From Cyanobacteriota bacterium (GTDB taxonomy: Bacteria > Cyanobacteriota > Cyanobacteriia > CACIAM-69d), in contig JAKRSF010000006.1 in the NCBI GenBank assembly GCA_022402445.1, forward strand, positions 398,540 through 462,539: 64,000 nt of DNA, read 5' to 3'. The notes under the pieces were generated by a model, which was given only the letters and a program-made list of their open reading frames with translations, ran no database searches and had not been told where the DNA came from. The position numbers were made by a program, and so were the translations under genes. Each line of letters starts with the position of its first letter. Position 1 is the first letter of the stretch. This document shows positions 51,400 to 58,979 of the stretch, one piece after another.

Positions 51400-51680
51400 A
51401 GCTCAAACTCCGTGGCGTATTCTTTACAGCCCGCGATCGCGCGGTAGGGGGCCATCACGGCCTCGGTATCCGTCGCCGATAGCGACGAACTGAACAGACC
51501 GAAATCCGATAGCCAGTAGCCCCACAGCCCGCCCTCACAGCACGGGTTATCGAACCAAAAGACGGACTCGACCCGGCAGGACAGAATGACGATGCCAACG
51601 GTGCAACCGGAGAGGACGAAACGCCGAGAACGCAGGACGCGATCGCCAGGGCCATAGGGCGATGAGTAATTCGCTTGCAT
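51372..51680 (-). CDS. Unrecognised 102-aa protein
   Basis: Begins MQANYSSPYGPGDRV. A hydrophobic core (FVLSGCTVGIVILSC) and an aromatic patch (VFWFDNPCCEGGLWGYWLSD) could indicate a small beta fold or one membrane segment. It overlaps the start of the zinc-binding gene by 28 bp. Another frame on the same strand at 51690-51783 competes with its first part. Confidence 0.5.
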   Translation of the reverse strand: MQANYSSPYGPGDRVLRSRRFVLSGCTVGIVILSCRVESVFWFDNPCCEGGLWGYWLSDFGLFSSSLSATDTEAVMAPYRAIAGCKEYATEFELWPIPPACI

Positions 51681-51754
51681 GGGAGACCTCGAAAATATCG
51701 GGACTACAACGGAACCAACCGGCGATCGCGTTGAGCAACCGCCGGTCGGCAGGG

Positions 51755-51916
51755 TTATTCAATTGGGGCATCGCCCAGGTCATCGGGCGGTTCCACTAAG
51801 GCCACATTCGCTTCCCAATCGGCCAAAACCTGTTTCAAGTCCTCAATCTGGGATTCAAACAGCGCACGGCGGGCCTGGATTCGCTCGACCTCGCGATCGC
51901 AATCTTCAAGTTGCAA
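51755..51916 (-). CDS. Small coiled-coil protein, ~53 aa
   Basis: Reading on from just after the RHH gene stop gives LEDCDREVERIQARRALFE, a clear coiled coil, ending PPDDLGDAPIE. No ATG is present; the TTG at 51916 is the best candidate, and a CTG overlapping the RHH stop codon is another. Probably coupled to the RHH gene. Confidence 0.45.
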   Translation of the reverse strand: MQLEDCDREVERIQARRALFESQIEDLKQVLADWEANVALVEPPDDLGDAPIE

Positions 51917-51930
51917 CTGAACAGAGGCGA

Positions 51931-52131
51931 TCAGGAAGCGTAACGTTTTCCCGTGAGTTCCAGGTTTAGGTCGGGAGCCAACAGACCGCGCGCGAACCGT
52001 TCCACCAACTCCGATGGGCTGAGATCGAGCGCCGTCGCTTGATGCTTCAGCCGCCCCCACGCTGTCGGAGTCAGGTAGAGAACCCGCCGCTGCTTGTTCT
52101 CCCCATACAGCAAGTCGCTTGCTTTGGGCAT
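51931..52131 (-). CDS. Ribbon-helix-helix/HTH-type regulator, 66 aa
   Basis: Compact sequence: QRRVLYLTPTAWGRLKHQAT (strand and first helix), then LSPSELVERFARGLL (second helix). This is the spacing of CopG/Arc-type DNA-binding dimers. Three similar dyads, TTAGTGGCACTAAC and relatives, lie 32-99 bp before its start, so autoregulation is likely. It may be the main regulator of E2. Confidence 0.7.
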   Translation of the reverse strand: MPKASDLLYGENKQRRVLYLTPTAWGRLKHQATALDLSPSELVERFARGLLAPDLNLELTGKRYAS

Positions 52132-52162
52132 TGTTCACCTCATCCATATACACGCCCCAATC

Positions 52163-52230
52163 TTAGTGGCACTAACCCTTGACATCTTAGTTGCACTAAC
52201 GCTAAGAATACAAGTGTTGGTGCCACTAAC
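52163..52230. promoter_or_regulatory. Three operator-like dyads TTAGTGGCACTAAC
   Basis: Copies at 52163-52176, 52187-52200 and 52217-52230, with centre spacing of 24 and 30 bp. The first is a perfect 13-bp palindrome (TTAGTG-G-CACTAA); the others differ at one or two bases. They stand between the leftward RHH-type gene and the rightward gene at 52506. The rest of this 374-bp gap is HIP1-rich without a visible gene. Confidence 0.75.
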
Positions 52231-52505
52231 GTAGAGCGATCGCGATCGCGGCACACCGCCACCGGGCCGTATTGGGCAGCGCTGGACGAACCGAGCCAGC
52301 CGCACACCGCACCCAAGCGCACCCCGGCAATCTGCCACCGGCACCCCGGCGATCGCGCCCCCACCTCGCAACACCAGGGGACGCGATCGCGCAGATCCCA
52401 TAGCCAACCGGCCAAATGCCTATGCAGCAACAGCTTCGATTTTTTTGAGTAGTCCATGGCGATCGCTCCAATGGCAGCGCGATCGCCCCTATCTCACATG
52501 AACCT

Positions 52506-53036
52506 ATGCACACTCAACACATTGGAAGGGTCAGCGGCAACGCCCGCGCCATCGCGATCCAGGTTCGATACTTTCGGGATGCCTTGCAGGAACGGTTACG
52601 GCCAGGGCTCGATCTTCGAGAAACCGGCGTAGTGATATCCATCGCCTTGATGCACCTGTTGAAGGTGGAGTGGCGGAAAAAAAGCAGCATTCAGGCCCGC
52701 TCGATCGCCGGATCTACGGCCCATGTTGCCCGCACCATCGTCGAAGTTTGCAAGGGAACCCAGATGCTTACCCCATGGACCGGGGAGCAGCCCACGGACT
52801 TCTTACCCGTCATGGCCATGCTGTGGCTCACCGCCCACCAGGCTGAACATGGCGTATCGGTGCGGGTGAAGTTGGAGAGCCTGCTACCCGGCGCGATCGA
52901 GATGGCCATCACCAAAGATGAGGAGATGTTCCGGCTGATGATGCGCGACACCCTGCACGGCATCGGAGACCTTGCCCCCATGGGGGGAGGATTCACGGTG
53001 ACGATCGGCCATGGGCCAGGGGGCAGCGATGACTAG
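52506..53036 (+). CDS. Unrecognised 176-aa protein
   Basis: Helical pattern with VISIALMHLLKVEWRKKSS and SIAGSTAHVARTIVEVCKG. The end is Gly-rich (APMGGGFTVTIGHGPGG). A Leu-rich repeat-like centre could bind another protein. No known motif. Overlaps the next gene by 8 bp. Confidence 0.6.
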   Translation: MHTQHIGRVSGNARAIAIQVRYFRDALQERLRPGLDLRETGVVISIALMHLLKVEWRKKSSIQARSIAGSTAHVARTIVEVCKGTQMLTPWTGEQPTDFLPVMAMLWLTAHQAEHGVSVRVKLESLLPGAIEMAITKDEEMFRLMMRDTLHGIGDLAPMGGGFTVTIGHGPGGSDD

Positions 53037-53454
53037 GCTCATGCTCACCCAGCAGATGATCGACCTGGACGCGATCCGCTCTGTCAGATGGGTATGGGTC
53101 CGCGACGGCATGATCGCCCAGATATTTTGGGCGGGCCTTGGCGAGGTGAGCTGCATTACCCTGACCGGCCTAGACGCGATCCGCCTACGGAGCGCCCTGG
53201 AGGAATTGAGCGCCCCGCCGGAGGCCCTGGACGCGATCGCCTTTACGCAGGCATACGCGATCGCCGATGGCTTGCCCGAAGACCGAGCCACAGAAATTGC
53301 GCGGGCCGTTGCCATTGCGAGCGGGGAATGGGAGCTACCTGACCCGGCCCCCGGTGAACCGTTCGACGACACCGACGCGATCGAGGACATGCCCAAGCCG
53401 GACCAGGTTTGGCAAACCCCGGCAGATTTGCCCCTAATCCCCCTCGACTTTTGA
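53029..53454 (+). CDS. Unrecognised 141-aa protein
   Basis: The ATG at 53029 (MTRLMLTQQMIDLDAIRSV) is preferred over one at 53011 that is further inside the previous gene. Beta-like N terminus (VRWVWVRDGMIAQIFWAGL), helical middle, acidic Pro-rich tail. Function unknown. Confidence 0.6.
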   Translation: MTRLMLTQQMIDLDAIRSVRWVWVRDGMIAQIFWAGLGEVSCITLTGLDAIRLRSALEELSAPPEALDAIAFTQAYAIADGLPEDRATEIARAVAIASGEWELPDPAPGEPFDDTDAIEDMPKPDQVWQTPADLPLIPLDF

Positions 53455-53553
53455 TTTCTCACATCCGAAAACCGACCGCGATCGCGCCGCCAGGGGCCAG
53501 GGCCACCGCGCCCATCCACCGGCCCGCGATCGCGGGGAAACACCATCACCCCA

Positions 53554-53976
53554 ATGGAGATTACGGCCATGTTTTTTGTGGTTAGCCGCACCAACTCCTA
53601 CGTTCCCCGCCGGGAGCCGATCGCCCTATTCACCAGCAAGATCCACGCAGCCCTATTCATGGCAGCGATGCGAAACAACAACGACGCGATCGATGAACGC
53701 ATGGAGATTGTGAACGTGCGGCGGATGAACTACAACGCCAGCCTGTCCATGATGCAGCGCTATTTTCAACTGCTGAACCAGGGGGCGCAGCTTATCCCCA
53801 TGCCCCCCAAGGATGAGAACGCCGACGCGGTGGCCATCACCACCACCCAGCAGATGAAGACTCTGTTAGCCCTGGCTCAATCGCGCGGCCAGGACGGTGC
53901 AGCAGAAGGCCCAGGGGAGCCCGCCCGCGATCGCGATCGCCAGCCCCGCGATCGCCGCAGGGACCAAACCGCCTAA
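53554..53976 (+). CDS. Unrecognised 140-aa protein
   Basis: The ATG at 53554 or the one at 53569 (MFFVVSRTNSYVPRREP) could start it. The first ~90 residues look like a small alpha/beta fold (SKIHAALFMAAMRNNND, MEIVNVRRMNYN). The tail is low complexity (RDRDRQPRDRRR), produced by HIP1-rich DNA. Confidence 0.55.
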   Translation: MEITAMFFVVSRTNSYVPRREPIALFTSKIHAALFMAAMRNNNDAIDERMEIVNVRRMNYNASLSMMQRYFQLLNQGAQLIPMPPKDENADAVAITTTQQMKTLLALAQSRGQDGAAEGPGEPARDRDRQPRDRRRDQTA

Positions 53977-54402
53977 AACATCACGACCGGGGGGGAGCCG
54001 ATCAGCCATCGGGCGATCGCCCCCTCCGGGCGACTCCATATATACAGACCCCAGGGCTGATGTTCCATCGCTAGGCGCAGCCCATACAGTCCAGGACCGG
54101 CGACTACTTAGACCCATCCCAACCGAGCCCGCCCGCCGTGGCGGTTTCCCTTGGGGCGGCGTCCAAACCCGTCCCCCGCGCAGCAGCGGCGATGCTCCCA
54201 GGCTTTAATGCTGAAACAGGCTCATAGCGGCCTTTCGCCTTTCCTAGGCTCAAGAGCATTGCCCGTCGCGCGGCCCCCCGCGAACAGCCCCGCATAGGGG
54301 CCACGGCCTTAAGAAGGAATTAGGCTACCCCTACGGCGGCCTTTGGGTGATTACGCAGGCCCAGCGATCGCGGGATCCAAACCCATCACCCCATGAGTCC
54401 TA
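53977..54402 (+). ncRNA. Non-coding leader of the IS110-like gene, candidate bridge RNA
   Basis: There is no convincing gene in these 426 bp, which are rich in short inverted repeats (for example GCTCATAGCGG and AGGCTCAAGAGC around 54218-54255, and GGCCCCCC with GGGGCC near 54272-54300). IS110-group elements encode a structured RNA upstream of the recombinase gene that pairs with target and donor DNA. Position and length fit. The RNA itself and its loops cannot be modelled by eye, so this is a candidate only. Confidence 0.45.
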
Positions 54403-55605
54403 ATGAAGCAACCAACGGTTGCAGGCATCGACGTGAGCAAAAATTCCGTCAGTGTCTGCGTTATATCCGAACGCCCGGACGCACCTAGACAATTTTTCTA
54501 CGAGGCGGAATTTGAGAAGCTGTACGCCGACGCGGAAGGCATCAAGCGCCTATTGGCCCTGAAGCCCGCGATCGCGGTGATGGAGCCCACCGGCACCAAT
54601 TACAGCCGCCTATGGGGAACCCACCTAGCCCGCCAGGGTTGCGAGGTGTGGTTAGCGCCCCATAACAAACTCAGGAGCTACCGGGCCAACGCCCTCAACC
54701 TGCCCGACAAAGACGACGATGCGGACGCCCTAGCCCTTGCCTGCTATTGGTTTGACCACCACCGAGACCCCTACGCATGGGCGCAAGTGAGACAACCCAA
54801 GATCGCCCAGTTACGCAAGCACGTCCTGCGGTTGGCCCACCTATCCAGGGTCCAGAGCCCGATCATCAACCGAGCGCGGCAGGATATGGCGTGGCAGTTC
54901 CCAGAAGCCGCCCACGTTAAATCCGTCCGCACCGCCGGGAGCGATCGCGCCCCCCTGCTTTGGGCGTGGATTGCGGGCGAACGCAAGAGCGCCAAGTATG
55001 ATCGGATGCTTGCCCAATCGGTGGGCCTGGGAATTGAGGAGAGCCTGATAGACCACGCCCGCCGAATTTGTGGCTTGCAGCAGGAGGAGGCCCGCATCGA
55101 GCGAGAAATCGCCGCGATCGTGCGATCATCGCCGGAGTTTTTGCCCTACCGCCAGGTGTTCGCCGATTTTGGCTTTGGCCTGCGAACCGAAGCCCTGATC
55201 TTGAGCCAGATCTATCCGCTCGAAGCCTACCTAGGCCCCGACGGACGCCCCGAGGTGAAGATCCGCAAGGGCCGGATCAGCGGCAAACCCACCAAGCGCC
55301 GCCTGTCCGAGCGCCGTTTTCAAAAAGCCCTAGGGGTGGCCCCCACCAGCGATAGCAGCGGCGATAAGCAGACCCGCGCGATCGTCGGCGGTTCAGACCT
55401 GTGTCGGAAGGGATTGTGGCTATGGCTATTGACCCGGATCGAACCCAAACAGACGCGCCTTGCCAATCCCATCGGTCAACTACTGGGGGAGCGCCTGGAG
55501 CAGGAGAAAGCTACCAAGCCCGCCCGACTGGCGCGATCGCGCGTCAGTGCCTACGCGGCCCGTCTACTGTTTAGGCGATTGGTGGCCGCGATCGCCCCCG
55601 AATAA
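54403..55605 (+). CDS. IS110-family recombinase/transposase, 400 aa
   Basis: The N-terminal RuvC-like DEDD domain is intact by motif: AGIDVSKNSVSVCV (Asp), AIAVMEPTGTNYSRL (Glu), then LPDKDDDADALALACYW (Asp, Asp). A coiled stretch follows (QQEEARIEREIAAIV). The C-terminal domain has FQKALGVAPTSDSSGDKQTR, where the serine next to Gly corresponds to the catalytic serine of IS110 enzymes, then RKGLWLWL. No terminal inverted repeats are expected in this family. It is the last gene of E2 before a terminator. It could move itself, or E2 as a whole. Confidence 0.85.
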   Translation: MKQPTVAGIDVSKNSVSVCVISERPDAPRQFFYEAEFEKLYADAEGIKRLLALKPAIAVMEPTGTNYSRLWGTHLARQGCEVWLAPHNKLRSYRANALNLPDKDDDADALALACYWFDHHRDPYAWAQVRQPKIAQLRKHVLRLAHLSRVQSPIINRARQDMAWQFPEAAHVKSVRTAGSDRAPLLWAWIAGERKSAKYDRMLAQSVGLGIEESLIDHARRICGLQQEEARIEREIAAIVRSSPEFLPYRQVFADFGFGLRTEALILSQIYPLEAYLGPDGRPEVKIRKGRISGKPTKRRLSERRFQKALGVAPTSDSSGDKQTRAIVGGSDLCRKGLWLWLLTRIEPKQTRLANPIGQLLGERLEQEKATKPARLARSRVSAYAARLLFRRLVAAIAPE

Positions 55606-55620
55606 CCATCATCACCACCC

Positions 55621-55659
55621 AACGCGGCCTGATCGCATGGACCGGGCCGCGTTATTTTT
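55621..55659 (+). terminator. Rho-independent terminator after the IS110-like gene
   Basis: AACGCGGCC (55621-55629) pairs with GGCCGCGTT (55645-55653), followed by ATTTTT. Confidence 0.85.
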
Positions 55660-55724
55660 GCAATGAACATACCGAAAACTGCTAGAAGGAAAGGCGGATA
55701 TTGCCGGGGCGGGAGCGGGTGACG

Positions 55725-56216
55725 ATGGCGGATTTGACGGGCATGGCGGAGATGGCGGAAACGGCGGTGTGGCGATCGCTCCTGACGGGGGTGGGGTCAT
55801 TGCTGGCGGTGCTGGCGGCGGTGATGGGGCTGATGGCGTGGATCTATCGCCGGGAGGGGGTTGATACGGTGCTGTTCCGCGAGGCGATCGCGCCGCCGTC
55901 TTCGGACATTTCGGAAATTTCTGATGCCTACGGGAAGGGGTGCGATGCCTTTGGGCGCGATCGCTACCGGGCGGCGGTGGCGGCCTTTGAGACGGCGGTG
56001 GCTGAAACTCCGACCCTGCCCGAGGCGTACCATAACTTGGGCCTGAGTTTGGCGAATTTGCGGGACGACACGACGGCCACGGCGGCCCTGGTGCAGGCGG
56101 GGGAATTGTATTTAGAGCGGGGCGATCGCCAGGGCAGTGCGCTGGTGCGGCGGCATTTGTCGGCGATTTTGGCCCGGAAGCAGGCGCGGGAAAATCGTCA
56201 GGCGTCGGGCACCTAA
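55725..56216 (+). CDS. Membrane-anchored TPR protein, 163 aa
   Basis: The ATG at 55725 follows a TTG/GTG-rich leader. One membrane helix at about 20-43 (LTGVGSLLAVLAAVMGLMAWI), then two TPR-like repeats (ISDAYGKGCDAFGRDRYRAA, LPEAYHNLGLSLANLRDD). Likely a scaffold at the membrane. The end overlaps the end of the convergent cobB gene by four bases. Confidence 0.75.
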   Translation: MADLTGMAEMAETAVWRSLLTGVGSLLAVLAAVMGLMAWIYRREGVDTVLFREAIAPPSSDISEISDAYGKGCDAFGRDRYRAAVAAFETAVAETPTLPEAYHNLGLSLANLRDDTTATAALVQAGELYLERGDRQGSALVRRHLSAILARKQARENRQASGT

Positions 56217-57685
56217 CGGCCTTTTAGGGCTTCCTGGCGGCAGGCGGCCACGAAGGCGCGGGCGATCGCGGGATTACTGGCGAAATGGAGATGGACGTAG
56301 CTGGCGATCGTATTGCCGAGGCGATAGCCCGCCGGTTGCACGGTGCCGCGTGAATCCGTGAGGCGATAGGGGTGTGTCAGGCCGCGATCGCCTCCGAGAC
56401 TTTCCTGATCTATCCCATCCCAGAAGATCTCAGAATAGTGAAATCGGTGACCGCGAATCGTTTCACCGATCGCCCGCCCCCCGAAAAAATCCAGAATTTC
56501 GAGATCGACATACCCCAGGGTGGGCCGCGCCGTCAGCCGAGTCCGAAAGGGCAAAAAACCCACCGCCGGGTAGCGATCGCCCGCGCGGGTTTCGATGCTC
56601 TGACCCAGGTACATCAGGCCGCCGCATTCCGCATAGACGGGACCGCCCTGGGCGCAAAAATCCGTGATCGCCCGCCGCAGGGATTCATTCGCCGCGATCG
56701 CGGGGCCGTGGAGTTCCGGATAGCCGCCCCCGATGAACAGCCCATCCAAATCCGGCGGCAGGGCGCGATCGGCCAGGGGTGAAAAGGGGATCAACTGCGC
56801 CCCCAAATCCTCCAAAATCGCCAAACTGTCCGGGTAATAAAAACAAAACGCCGCATCCTGGGCGAGACCAATCCGCACCTCAGCCAATCCCTGAGCCAAG
56901 GGGCTTAAGTCCCTTGCTATCCCGGCATCCTCGCCAGCCGTAGCGGTTTCCGGCGATCGCGGCACCGTCGAGCGCCCCAACCCCATCACCCGCTCCAGAT
57001 CCAGCGCCCCCGCGATCGCCTCCGCCAAGGCTTCTAGGTGAGATTCACCCCCATCCCCCTCCGCCGCCAAATGCAAACCCAGGTGACGGCTCGCGATCGC
57101 GAACTCCTCACACCGCCGCACCCAGCCCAGCACCGGCACCGGCCCAGACTCCAACGCCTCCGCAATCAACGATCCGTGGTGATCGCTCCCCACCCGATTC
57201 ACGATCACCCCCGCCAGCTCCAGCGACGGATCAAAGCCCCCATAGCCCGCCACCAGCGCCGCCGCACTGCGCGACAGCCCCCGCCCATCAATCACCAGCA
57301 GCACCGGAGCCCCCAGCACCTTCGCCAACTCCGCCGTACTGCCCGCCGCCGTGCTGCCCCGCCCGTCAAACAGGCCCATCACCCCCTCCACGATCGCCAG
57401 ATCGCAGTCCGCCGCCGCCCGCTGAAACAACGCCCGACAGGTTTCCGCCGACAGCATCCAACTGTCGAGATTGCGCGATCGCCGCCCCGCCGCGCGATCG
57501 TGGTGCCCCGGATCAATAAAATCCGGCCCCACCTTAAACGGCTGCACTCGCACCTTTCGCCGCGCCAACGCCCGCATCAGCCCCAGCGCGATCGACGTTT
57601 TGCCCACCCCGCTGTGGGTTCCCGCAATCACCAGCGTCGGAATTGTCGCGGCCTGGGGATCTCGATCCACACCCACAAAAGTCAT
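56213..57685 (-). CDS. cobB: Cobyrinate a,c-diamide synthase
   Basis: Amidates cobyrinate or hydrogenobyrinate at positions a and c, with glutamine and ATP, in cobalamin synthesis (also called cbiA). The N-terminal P-loop is AGTHSGVGKTSIALGL, then VQPFKVGPDFIDPGHH and AIVEGVMGLFDG. The C-terminal glutaminase-type domain has GLFIGGGYPELHG, GPVYAECGGLMYLG with the catalytic Cys, and GHRFHYSEI. The 490 residues are normal. Its start faces the toxin-antitoxin genes across a short divergent gap. Confidence 0.95.
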   Translation of the reverse strand: MTFVGVDRDPQAATIPTLVIAGTHSGVGKTSIALGLMRALARRKVRVQPFKVGPDFIDPGHHDRAAGRRSRNLDSWMLSAETCRALFQRAAADCDLAIVEGVMGLFDGRGSTAAGSTAELAKVLGAPVLLVIDGRGLSRSAAALVAGYGGFDPSLELAGVIVNRVGSDHHGSLIAEALESGPVPVLGWVRRCEEFAIASRHLGLHLAAEGDGGESHLEALAEAIAGALDLERVMGLGRSTVPRSPETATAGEDAGIARDLSPLAQGLAEVRIGLAQDAAFCFYYPDSLAILEDLGAQLIPFSPLADRALPPDLDGLFIGGGYPELHGPAIAANESLRRAITDFCAQGGPVYAECGGLMYLGQSIETRAGDRYPAVGFLPFRTRLTARPTLGYVDLEILDFFGGRAIGETIRGHRFHYSEIFWDGIDQESLGGDRGLTHPYRLTDSRGTVQPAGYRLGNTIASYVHLHFASNPAIARAFVAACRQEALKGR

Positions 57686-57692
57686 CTAATTA

Positions 57693-57708
57693 GTACAATA
57701 AGTTGTAC
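57693..57708. promoter_or_regulatory. Palindromic operator of the YefM/YoeB-type genes
   Basis: GTACAA-TAAG-TTGTAC is a perfect 6-bp inverted repeat lying 20 bp before the antitoxin ATG. It contains the TGTACA-type hexamers bound by YefM-YoeB in other bacteria. It is also within 8 bp of the cobB start, so binding might affect that gene. Confidence 0.7.
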
Positions 57709-57727
57709 AACAAAACAGCAATTAACC

Positions 57728-57979
57728 ATGGACGCCATTAGCTATTCGACCGCACGGGCGAACCTCGCCGGTACCATGGATCGGGTTTGCAACGACCACG
57801 AGCCCATGATTATCACGCGCAAGGGGCGACCAGCGGTGGTCATGCTGTCCCTAGAGGATTACAAAGCCCTCGAAGAAACCGCCTACCTGCTGCGCAGTCC
57901 CGCCAATGCAAAACGCCTACTCGGGGCAATTCAGCAACTGATGATGGGCGAAGGCATTGAGCGAGAACTGGTTGAGTGA
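57728..57979 (+). CDS. Antitoxin, YefM/Phd family, 83 aa
   Basis: Starts MDAISYSTARANLAGTMDRV, with EPMIITRKGRPAVVMLSLEDY, the signature of Phd/YefM antitoxins, then a flexible toxin-binding tail. Overlaps the toxin gene by four bases. Binds the upstream palindrome, alone or with the toxin, to repress the pair. Confidence 0.92.
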   Translation: MDAISYSTARANLAGTMDRVCNDHEPMIITRKGRPAVVMLSLEDYKALEETAYLLRSPANAKRLLGAIQQLMMGEGIERELVE

Positions 57980-58230
57980 AGCTGATTTTTGCGGAAAACG
58001 CCTGGGAGGACTATCTCTACTGGCAGGGGCAAGATAAACGGACGCTGAAGCGGATTAATGAACTCATTCGCGCCACCCAGCGGGATCCCTACGGGGGCAT
58101 CGGTAAGCCAGAACCCCTGAAACATGCCCTAGCGGGATTCTGGTCGCGCCGCATCACGGACGAACACCGCATGGTCTACAGGGTTGAGGGGGATGCCCTA
58201 TGGATTGCCCAACTGCGCTACCACTACTAA
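57976..58230 (+). CDS. yoeB: Toxin, Txe/YoeB-type ribosome-dependent mRNA endonuclease, 84 aa
   Basis: A GTG start inside the antitoxin stop. Contains FAENAWEDYLYWQGQDKR, ELIRATQRDPYGGIGKPE and SRRITDEHRMVYRVEG with the catalytic Glu, Arg and His residues, ending in RYHY, the conserved end of YoeB. Cuts mRNA on the ribosome when the antitoxin is degraded. Complete and apparently functional. Confidence 0.93.
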   Translation: MKLIFAENAWEDYLYWQGQDKRTLKRINELIRATQRDPYGGIGKPEPLKHALAGFWSRRITDEHRMVYRVEGDALWIAQLRYHY

Positions 58231-58285
58231 TGATGATAATGATGGTGAGCTAGGGCGAGATCGCGGACAGGCCAGAAAATCCCTT

Positions 58286-58933
58286 CTAATCCTCGCCAAC
58301 GGATTGCGATCGCCCCGCCTGCAAAACCATTGCCGCCTGCAACTTCAAGCCCGGAAACGTCGGGGATACAATCATTTGATCGCCCCGAAACTGCTCAATT
58401 TCATACTCCCCATTCACCAAACTACAGATTGAGAGGGTAGGTCGCTTGGGCTTGCCAATATGCCGCGTCCCCCCCAATCCAGCATGGTCCACAATCCAAT
58501 ATTCAGGAATCCCTAAAGCCCCATAATCTTCAAGCTTGCGCGCGTAGTCATTTTGCCAATTGCTACTCACTACTTCCGCCACAAACTTGATGGATGAACC
58601 CAGGGTCAAGATTGATTGATCCGCCCATAGGGGTTCTTGAACTAGGGCATTTTTATCAACAATCGCCAAATCAGGACGAAAGGCCGTCATAGCCAGATCA
58701 GAAGGGCGAAGCAATCCCCGCTGAAGGATAAACCACGGCAAATCCGCCCCATCAATCTGAACACAGAGCTTGGCCGTCATGAAGGCTACAATCTCCTCAT
58801 GGAGGCCCGTTGGTTCCAAGTCAAAAACCTCCCCATCGATCAGTTCATAGCGATCCTCATCCCTAAAACGATCAAGGAACTCGTCAAGGTTCAGTAATTT
58901 TTGTTGGATGCCTGGATCAACGGCGATCGCCAT
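58286..58933 (-). CDS. Uma2-family (DUF820) PD-(D/E)XK protein, 215 aa
   Basis: Typical family features: YELIDGEVFDLEPTGLHEEI, PDLAIVDKN (Asp), VAEVVSSNW (Glu), YGALGIPEYWIVD. The Uma2 family is very numerous in cyanobacteria and has a restriction-endonuclease fold, but its substrate is unknown. The C-terminal third matches the expected beta region. Host-type, monocistronic. Confidence 0.88.
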   Translation of the reverse strand: MAIAVDPGIQQKLLNLDEFLDRFRDEDRYELIDGEVFDLEPTGLHEEIVAFMTAKLCVQIDGADLPWFILQRGLLRPSDLAMTAFRPDLAIVDKNALVQEPLWADQSILTLGSSIKFVAEVVSSNWQNDYARKLEDYGALGIPEYWIVDHAGLGGTRHIGKPKRPTLSICSLVNGEYEIEQFRGDQMIVSPTFPGLKLQAAMVLQAGRSQSVGED

Positions 58934-58979
58934 AGTCTCAGTCGATCTCCTTTAGATTTAACCGATTTAAACCATAGCC

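Larger units (their letters stand above)
40775..55660. mobile_element. Integrated element E2
   Basis: Between the SulP gene (end 40751) and the TPR gene (start ~55725) lie about 20 genes without housekeeping function: a tyrosine recombinase domain at the left edge, a structural-like operon whose core is homologous to that of E1, a glycine-rich adhesin, a regulatory block and an IS110-like recombinase at the right edge. HIP1 sites are frequent, unlike in E1. I searched both edges by eye for a direct repeat and found none longer than about 7 bp, so the limits are approximate. Confidence 0.7.

Noticed and set aside
51547-51783. Leftward 78-aa frame (MPQLNNPADRRLLNAIAGW)
   Set aside because: Its first 30 residues look plausible, but the remainder is a frame shadow of the 102-aa gene. 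Kept out because no end or start evidence decides between them.
40752-55700. Direct repeats marking the ends of E2
   Set aside because: Compared by eye, the two edges share nothing longer than about 7 bp, which is within chance.
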